The position numbers and the translations under genes were made by a program. A DNA stretch of 64,000 nucleotides from Stomoxys calcitrans (Eukaryota > Arthropoda > Insecta > Diptera > Muscidae), in contig NC_081556.1 of the NCBI RefSeq assembly GCF_963082655.1, forward strand, positions 157,776,328-157,840,327, read 5' to 3'. Of this stretch, positions 56,742 through 64,000 are shown one piece after another; position 1 is the first letter of the stretch, and every line of letters starts with the position of its first letter. The notes under the pieces are model-generated. The model was not told the DNA's origin. It did no database searches and saw only the letters and a list, made by a program, of their open reading frames with translations.

Positions 56742-57687
56742 CAGAGATGGTCCGTAAGACGATTTTTTAGGTTTCCGACTGTCAAAAAGTTGTAAAAGTC
56801 GAAAACGTCGTATACTTGTATAAAACGTAGAAAAAGTCGCAAACGTCATAAACCTTAATAACTCAGTGTAAAAGTTTGATTTTTAACAAATATTATTGTC
56901 ACTTATTTGTTGTATATAGAAGAGTTTATATGTAAAAAAATTTCGCAACAAAAGAAATATTAAGTTTTTTTAATTTTTGCATTTACATTTTTCACACAAT
57001 AAATTGGAAATATACGCAAATTTCAAGTCAATTTATAAAGTAACGTTTAAGGATTTTTTGTGAAGCAAAAAATCAATAAATTATTAGTTTTCATCAATTA
57101 TATTTAGAAATTGCAATTATTTTGTATCCTTTTGCAAAATTATTTGCTTCTCCCGTTTTAATTTGCTTTTTGAAAGCTGTTGTAAACGACATATGTATGT
57201 TAAAAATGCATGACATCTGAGGAAGTGTCAAGTGAAATGGTACATGGAGTGTTAATTATGTTATTCAAAAACAATACTTAAAAATAACTTTACTTATTCA
57301 ATAAAATACTTAACACGCCATCTTCCATTTCACTTGACATTACCTCACATTAGCATACTTAACACGCCATCTACCATTTCACTTGACACTACCTCAGATG
57401 TCATTCATTTTATAACAATATTGGTAAAAATCGTGTAAACCTACGGTAGCTTTTTCTAATTCTGAACCGATTTTTTCCAATTTCAATATTGTTCGTCTCC
57501 AGGAGGAAAAAATTACTTATGCCAAAATTTTTAGTTAATCAGATCAAAAATTCGACATATTTTCGTTCGAATTTTTTTTTCTGTCAGAAACCTAGTTTTT
57601 TGGCTAGGTTTACGACGTTTTCGACTTATGTAATATACGTCGGAAATGTATGTCATATACGTCACTGTTTCTGACAGGCCATCTCTG
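56742..57687. mobile_element. Non-autonomous hAT-type element, 946 bp
   Basis: Ends CAGAGATGG and CCATCTCTG with further inverted match (CAGAGATGGTCCGTAAGA against CAGAGATGGCCTGTCAGA). CTCAAATA at 56734..56741 is repeated exactly at 57688..57695. An 8-bp duplication with CAGAGATG-type ends is the hAT hallmark. No transposase frame. The interior has ACGTCG/TCGAAAACG words and a nested foldback. Confidence 0.88.
57210..57404. repeat. Foldback nested in the hAT element
   Basis: Arms 57210..57254 and 57360..57404, 45 bp each, match in inverse at all but three positions (ATGACATCTGAGG...GTGTTA). A third, partial copy of the right arm lies at 57311..57347 in direct orientation. Confidence 0.85.
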
Positions 57688-58910
57688 CTCAAATACCATT
57701 TATTTAAACCTCATATTGTTATTGGATTAAGGAAATTTTATGGGATTAGGAGTCCCCAAACACTCGTAAATTTGGTTATCAAATTCGTTTTCAAATCCCC
57801 AATACCTTTCATTTGAGCCATACATTGCCATGGTAGGTAAATTTTTACTTTTTGGGGGGTGTTTTGGGGAAGGGACGGTGCCCCAAATACATGGTCTCAC
57901 ATTTCTATATCAGATCCGTATTCTACTCCCAAATAGCTTTGTTTGAGCCCATAGTAAATAATTGCTGTTTGTGGGTATTTTGGAAAAGAGGTAGACCCCC
58001 AGAAAATTGGTTCCGAAAGTGGGTATAAATTTTGTGCTCTACTCCCTAATACCTTTCATTTGAGCCCCACACTGACATGGTCGGTAAATATGTCCGATTT
58101 AGGGAGCGGTGTGGTTCGCCGAACACTTAGCCCTAAAAATAAATCAGCATCGTGCTCTACTTTCAAATATCATTTATTTGAACCCCATATTGCCATTGGT
58201 CTCAAAATTGGATATCAAATTCGTTTTCTAATCTCAAATACCTTTCATTTAAATCGCTTATTGGAAATGTCAGCAAATGTGTCCGGTTTGGGATAAGGCC
58301 CTAAATACTATGGTAACCAAATCCGTACAATTTGGGGGCTGTTATGGGGGTGGGACGTCCCTTAGACAGTTGGTTCCGAATGTTGAAATCACATTCGTGG
58401 TCTACTCCCAAATACCTTTTATATAAGCCCCATATTTCCATAGTAGGCAAACATGTCCGGTTCGGAGGGTGTTTAGGGGGATGGGTCGGCCACTCAGTGA
58501 CTTGGCCCTGAAAAACATATCTCAGATTCGTTTTATACTACAAAAAAATCTCTTATTTGAGTCCCATAATGCAATGATCAGCAAATACGTCCTATTCGGG
58601 TGGTGTTATGGGGGTGGGGTGGCCCCATAGACACTTTTCCCAAATTTTGACATCAGATTCGTGCTTTACATCCAAAAATCTTGAGCGAAAATATCCAAAA
58701 GCTTAATGTAACTCACTGTGTTCAAATTTGGAGAAATATCACAGAGACCATTTTGTAGTTAATTCCCTACACCATCGGTCAAAATGGCAGCTATATCGAG
58801 GTTAGGTTGGGTTGAATGGGTTTCCCACCATAGGTTAGTTCATTCGGAGGCCAGCTTGGCTCACTGTGATACCCTAGAAAAATAGAAGATGTAATACCTC
58901 GGATCATATC

Positions 58911-59024
58911 CAGAGGTGATGCACAAATAAAAGAAAATGGAAGAATGGAGAGGAGGCCACTGTAGCCCAGAGGTGATGCACAAATAAAAGAAAATGGAAG
59001 AATGGAGAGGAGGCCACTGTAGCG
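58911..59024. repeat. 57-bp tandem duplication across a SINE head
   Basis: CAGAGGTGATGCACAAATAA begins at 58911 and again at 58968. Each unit runs through AGAATGGAGAGGAGGCCACT into the SINE head CTGTAGC(C/G)CAG. Confidence 0.9.
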
Positions 59025-59271
59025 CAGAGGTAAGCAGTCCGCTTATGACGCTAAACGCCTGGGTTCGAATCCTGGCGAGACCATAAGAAAAAAAATGTCA
59101 GTGATAGTTTTCCCTCCTAATGTTGGCGACATTTGTGGTGGTTCGGACTCGGCTATAAAAAGGAGGCCCCTTATCATTGAGTTTAAACTTGAATCGGACT
59201 ACACTCTTTGATATGTGAGAAGTTTGCCCCTGTTCCTTAGTGGAATGTTCATAGGCAAAATTTGCAATTTA
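59009..59271 (+). mobile_element. tRNA-derived SINE, internally deleted, 12-bp TSD
   Basis: GAAGAATGGAGA at 58997..59008 and 59272..59283. Head GGAGGCCACTGTAGCGCAGA, B box GGTTCGAATCC, and a body that jumps from GACATTTGTGG to TGGTTCGGACTCGG, losing about 50 bp. Tail CCTTAGTGGAATGTTCATAG. Confidence 0.92.
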
Positions 59272-59383
59272 GAAGAATGGAGAACTAGATAGAAGGGTAA
59301 AAAAAGCATATCTCTCACGCAAGGTGCAATAAGATCTGGCAAAGGTACATACGTGCACCTTTGCCGGATCTTATTGCACCTTC

Positions 59384-60060
59384 TGTCGCAACCATCCCGT
59401 GCACAAATCTCAGAATACATCCTAGAGGTACGTTCACAAGATCACCCAGATCGAAAAAGAACCGCCTCCCCAGAAAGGAGAGCCGGCATCCCTGCAGACC
59501 CGGACATAAGCAGAGCATCCCTGAGGGCCGCCATATATGTATAGTGATTTCGAAAGCTGTAAATCCCTTCCCAGAATTTCCTTTGTGGCTATGTTTATGG
59601 CACAGAGCACTGTCCGAAAAAACATACAATCGTCCGTCCAATCCGGTCGCTGTCTCCATCTTGGAGCTATCTATAAAAACCGAGGTATCATTCCCTTCAA
59701 ACACAGGTTTCGCTTCCGATTCTTCCCTTCCGGGGAAGCTTAAAGCGTCTCCTTATCGCCCGCCTTCTGACTACATTATCTCCGAAGTCCGCGTTGAAAG
59801 CTTTGTCACATACCATACAGTCACACAGGGAGAAACTCAGTTCGTAACCCGTGCTGTTCAGGACAGTGACTCTCGACCCATCATCTCGTTATTAAATGCC
59901 CTTTCAATATTCAGGAAAGCCGCCATCGTCTGCTCGTTCAGTAGGAGAGACGACTTCTCGCACCACTTCGTGGATTGCCGTCTCCCCCGACCTGCCCTTG
60001 AGGTATGCCTGAAGGTTTCCGACGTCAATCCCAACCCCACCTGCAAGTCTTTTCTGTTAA
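59384..60060 (-). pseudogene. LOA-like LINE remnant (RT and RNase H)
   Basis: Minus strand. LNEQTMAAFLNIERAFNNEM at about 59890..59960 is a decayed copy of the reverse-transcriptase motif AFLDIEGAFNNV. Further along, EGNDTSVFIDSSKMETATGL (about 59640..59700) matches the LINE RNase H opening VYTDGSKMETGTG. The text between is shortened and in mixed frames, so most of the RT is deleted. Same clade as the plus-strand fragment at 37411..38094, where DIEGAFNT is kept. Confidence 0.7.
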
Positions 60061-60073
60061 TAAAATTGATTCA

Positions 60074-60163
60074 TTTATAATGTCAAATGCTACGTTTTAT
60101 AATAAGCATAATTCCCTCTTTATAATGTCAAATGCTACGTTTTATAATAAGCATAATTGCCTC
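60074..60163. repeat. 45-bp tandem duplication
   Basis: TTTATAATGTCAAATGCTAC starts at 60074 and again at 60119. The two units differ at one or two positions (ATTCCCTC / ATTGCCTC). Confidence 0.9.
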
Positions 60164-60344
60164 TTTACATGTACGATACATTTATTTTACATGTATTGTA
60201 CATTTACGAGAGCATAACCCGGCCTTTAGAACAATTAATCGTAGTGTAATATCAATGTAAAATTGAATTATAGTACAAAAAATTTCATGTAATTATATTT
60301 AAAAAAAATTATGATATTTTGTTAAAGTTTTTCGTCACAATTCT

Positions 60345-61410
60345 AACAAGTAAAAAAGGTGGGTATAAAAAGTTCGGCCGGGCCGAACTTTGGATACCCA
60401 CTACCTCGGGTATATATGTAAACTACCTTTCGTCAAAATCCGGTAAAAAGGCATTAAGTTCGACCGGGCCGAACTTTGGATACCCACCACCTCGGGTATA
60501 TATGTAAACTACCTTTCGTCAAAATCCGGTGAAAAATGCATACCTTATGCCCCATAACAGCTATACTGCAAAATTTTCCGATTTCGACCAAATACAATAT
60601 TAATAAGTACAAGTCATTGTTCAATTGTGTATAACAAAATATTGATCTTTTTAGTAGATATACCCAAAAATACACCGATCTGAATCATATACGACACGGA
60701 TGTCGAAAAGCCGATTTGGCCCAAATTGAAGAAGGATGTCGAAGGGCCTAACACAACTCACAACTCAATGCTCCGTTTATGGCCCCAAAACCTTAAATCG
60801 AGAGATCGGTCTATATGACAGCTATATCCAAATCTGAACCGATCTATACCATATTGCAGAAGTATGGGGAAGGGGCTAAACTTGACTCACTGTCCCAAAT
60901 TGCGTCGACATCGGGCAATAAATGCACCTTTTATGGGCCCAAGTCCTTAAATCGCGAGATCGGTCTATATGGCAGCTATATCCAAATCTGATCTGATCTG
61001 AGCTACATTGAAGAAGGATGTCGAGGGGCCTAACACAACTCACTGTCCCAAATTTCAGCGAAATTGGATAATAAATGTGGCTTTCGTGGGCCTAAGACCC
61101 TAAATCGGCGGATCGGTCTATATGGGGCCTATATCAAGATACAGTCCGATATAGCCCATCTTCGAACTTAACTTGCTTATGGACAAAAAAAAGAATATGT
61201 GCAAAGTTTCAGCTCAATATCTCAATTTTTAAAGACTGTGGCGTGATTTCAACAGACAGACGGACGGAAATGACTAGATCGTCTTAGATTTTTACGCTGA
61301 TCAAGAATATATAGAATATATATACTTTATAGGGTCGGAAATTGATGTTTCGATGTGTTGCAAACGGAATGTCAAAATGAATATAGCCCCATCTTTCGGT
61401 GGTGAGTATA
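60345..61410 (-). repeat. Family B element with doubled hairpin end
   Basis: Left end AACAAGTAAAAAAGGTGGG, TTCGGCCGGGCCGAA at 60373 and TTCGACCGGGCCGAA at 60459, each followed by CTTTGGATACCCAC. The terminal ~86 bp is duplicated. Monomer block GATCGG at 60804, 60958 and 61111 (154 and 153 bp). The far end has GACAGACGGACGG and TCTTTCGGTGGTGAGTATAA. Confidence 0.8.
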
Positions 61411-62594
61411 AAAACTGAAAAGAATACATGCTTCGGGCGCACAATGGTGACGCTGGTCACCAATGCTTAGACCATTTTGTTTAAATTTTGCATTTGCACA
61501 ACATGTTTACGACCTGAATCCTGAATCAAATTGTTATCGTTCCAATGGAGCCAAACCAAAAAAAAAATTCACTACTTTTGCTGTTTCCAAAATAAAAAGA
61601 CCCACGAATGGAAGTTATTATTCGAAAACTGAAGAAGATCAAAAAGCCGGAATAGCTGATAGAGCTTAGGATCATTGCAAGTACCTTTAGGAACTTATTT
61701 GATGATTGGAGCCAAACGCTTGCTCATCTGTGGGCTAGCATGTAACTACCACCAACAAGTTGTTAATTTTCTAATCATGCCCACTTTGAAGTGCTCATGT
61801 ATTTCCATTGATCATTCATTTCCTGCAAAATAGAAGTTTTTTCTTTTCATCTAGTAAGCACTAATTGCCTCAAGTAAAAACCTTTTTGCTTGGGCAGAAC
61901 TGCGACTGTTTTAGATCTCGTCATAGTTTTCTGGTATGATACACTTCAAAGCCAAATAGTTTGTAAGGGTTTTGAATCATAGAGTGCTTATCATGGTGCT
62001 CCAGTTGGGTCTGCGTGTTAAGCAATATAAGCTCCAGCGTTTATACTGTGTCAGACTGTACCAAAAACCACATTTTCTACCAGAATTATTAAAAACTAAT
62101 TTTTCTTTATATAGCATTTGGACGGAAACGTTTACACCATCCAATTCTTTCACATTTACAAAATAAGCCAAATTGAGTTCTTTTTTTACCTTGTATTTGT
62201 TTTTGCTTTAGAATTACGTCAATCACAAAAACTAGATAAAATGAATTTTTTGAAAATCGTTTGCAGCATGCATCTGTAATGCATAGCCAATGTATTTTAA
62301 ACACATTTCTACATAAATAACACCGAGCGGGCATATTGCTCACATTCAGTGACATTTTTATGACATGAAATTTTTAATGCCAAAAATTCATATTTTTCGA
62401 TCGATAATCGACAAATAACAGAAAAATTGGTTTGTTTCTTGAGATGAAAAAATTAAAGGAAAATCTTTGATATAAAAAATTAAATTTGGAAAAAGGGAAT
62501 TTTTTAATTTATTTCTATTTTTTACAAAATAATGACTAAATCACAATACAATGTAACTATGTAAGACTCAACAACATTTCTGCAGACTAATTTT
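61411..62594. other. Unassigned AT-rich DNA
   Basis: No element, exon or RNA recognised. Confidence 0.35.
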
Positions 62595-62660
62595 AATCTG
62601 GCGAAATTTGTCCCTGTATCCCTTAATGGAATGCTCATGGGCAAATTTGCATTTGCAATT
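62595..62660 (+). mobile_element. SINE tail fragment
   Basis: GGCGAAATTTGTCCCTGTAT, then CCTTAATGGAATGCTCATGG and TTTGCATTTGCA; 3' end only. Confidence 0.65.
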
Positions 62661-63758
62661 TTAACGAAAACATATCTTTTAAGCAAATGAAAGTTCTCGT
62701 TAAATATTTTCACCGTTTTCTAGCATTCATTATTCTGCGTGTAGCAATGCAATGCACATATCCATGCAAACTGCAATATTTTTAAATCAGAGTCATCATT
62801 TACTCTGATGCCAAGAGCAAAATTGGCTATTTTAAAATGTTCTTGGTTAAATAGAAATTAAATAAACAAAATTTGTGGAAATAAAAGCACACATGCATGT
62901 TAAATAAAAAAATAAAAAAAAAAAACGTGGGCAGTGTATATAACAAAATATATATTTTAAATCCATATTACATTTGAAAGCAGAGAAAGAAGAAGAGGAA
63001 TAAAATGAAATGAACCGACAAATAAAAAAAATGTTTTTATGACTACACAACACTTTCAAGAATTTATATAAAGAAGAACATTTGAAAGGAAAATAACTTT
63101 AGGAACTGGTAAACAGGGATGCTCCTTATAGACCTTGAATGGCAGTAGCGATTATGGAGAGCATCGGTATTATGATCAAGTGAGTAACGAACATTTTGAG
63201 CGATTCACATTAGTCTGTATGTCCTAGGAGCAAATCAAAATGCAAATAGCGATCGCAATTGTGGTCCTAGTTAGTTAAATTAGTCTAACAAGTCGAAAGT
63301 GGTCAAAACTGGACATAAATATTAGGGAAGAAAATGCAAGGGTGAATTGCAACGGCTTAGAACAAACTATCCTACAAACACTTCAGCCGTTGCGAAGAAA
63401 ACACATCTAAAGCTTCTATGCTCCATACATTGGACTGTTTAACTATGTATGTACATTTGCCCGGAAACGCTGGAAACGGACAATGCAAAGCTATCGAAAA
63501 AATTGTCACTGAGTCAAGAATTCTTTGGGACAGTGCACAATATTAATCACAGCCAGTGTTGCCATTTGTGGTGGGTTCCTACCAAAATTAGTAGGTTTTT
63601 ATCCTCTTGGTAGGTTGATAGGCTGATCTCAATTGTTGGTAGGTTTTTCCAACATACATATACGAATATACCAAGTTAATTACTGAAAAAATCGCCGGGA
63701 ATAACTCAAAACTAATTCACTTCATGTCGTTTCTGTGTATTCGTTAGGAGTAAAAAAA
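62661..63758. other. Unassigned DNA at the right edge
   Basis: AT-rich. Around 63560..63650 the words TAGGTTTTT and GGTAGGTTGATAGG recur. No gene recognised. Confidence 0.35.
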
Positions 63759-64000
63759 TTGCAAATTTTGCCCATGAACTTCCACTAAGGAACAGGGGCA
63801 AACTTCTCACATATCAATGAGCGCAGTGCGATTCAAGTTTAAGCTCAATGATAAGGGGCGAGTCTGAACGGCAAGCCGCAGTGCGACACCTCTTTGGAGA
63901 GAAGTTTTACATGGCATAGTACCTCACAAATGTTGCCAGCGTTAGGAGGGGTAAACCACCGCTGACAATTTTTTCTGGTGGGTTTGCCAGGATTCGAACC
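63759..64000 (-). mobile_element. tRNA-derived SINE, cut by the window edge
   Basis: Minus-strand copy. Tail GCAAATTTTGCCCATGAACT at left; it reaches the B box (AGGATTCGAACC) at the last base. The CTCCTTTTTATAGCC segment is deleted. Confidence 0.88.

Larger units (their letters stand above)
56610..58690. repeat. Family D tandem modules
   Basis: Repeated modules of the form AATACCTTTCATTTGAGCCC, TTGCCATGG, AAATATGTCC and GGGGTG...GGCCCC, several hundred bp in all, with a module spacing of about 110-190 bp. The hAT element at 56742..57687 sits inside. Also seen as worn pieces at 12770 and 26040. No coding content; class unknown. Confidence 0.6.

Noticed and set aside
59361..60080. 239-codon plus-strand open frame, longest in the window
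   Set aside because: It is antisense to a LINE remnant whose RT and RNase H motifs read on the minus strand. The plus-strand product matches nothing I know.

Overview
This window looks like a piece of a large, AT-rich, repeat-laden dipteran genome. A calyptrate or muscid-type fly is my inference, from the fly-like gene structure, the mariner and tRNA-derived SINE content and the A-rich 5' leaders; I cannot name the species. There is no prokaryotic or organellar signature. Almost everything here is intron or flanking DNA filled with transposable elements.

The one host gene I can support lies on the minus strand. It is the 5' part of a potassium-chloride cotransporter of the kazachoc/KCC family (SLC12A4-7). 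A common exon at 4751..4945 encodes the conserved cytosolic segment just before the first membrane helix. Two alternative first coding exons lie far upstream, at 22892..22976 and 28702..28849. Both end in a phase-1 GTAAGT donor that joins the common exon in frame. The far exon carries an RFIV tetrapeptide, which fits the RFxV docking site for SPAK/OSR1 (Fray) kinases. The near exon has no such site. The membrane domain lies beyond the left edge. A-rich leader-like DNA near 22977..23892 and 53562..54200 may hold the two promoters or 5' UTRs.

The dominant repeats form a superfamily called A, B and C here. They fill much of 1..2395, 3150..4514, 6055..6987, 9443..10208, 14430..15755, 16562..17403, 18535..21108, 26840..27340, 30687..32935, 34149..35340, 35885..36911, 55828..56300 and 60345..61410. 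All are built on a monomer that recurs at exactly 153 bp, with a GATCGGTC...GACCGATC palindrome in each monomer. One end carries a GGCCGGGCC hairpin and the other a GTCC/GACA-rich stretch. I do not know a name for this family.

Into this background are inserted: a nearly intact mariner (31346..32628) and a 243-bp internal-deletion derivative of it (34578..34820); a decayed second mariner with clear termini (39486..40745) and a third mariner relic; a 946-bp hAT-type element with an 8-bp target duplication (56742..57687); a long-TIR element with a TA duplication (10317..11431); three non-LTR retrotransposon fragments; and about sixteen copies or fragments of a ~310-bp tRNA-derived SINE, five of them with recognisable 12-14 bp target duplications. 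Remaining stretches are AT-rich single-copy-looking intron with microsatellites.
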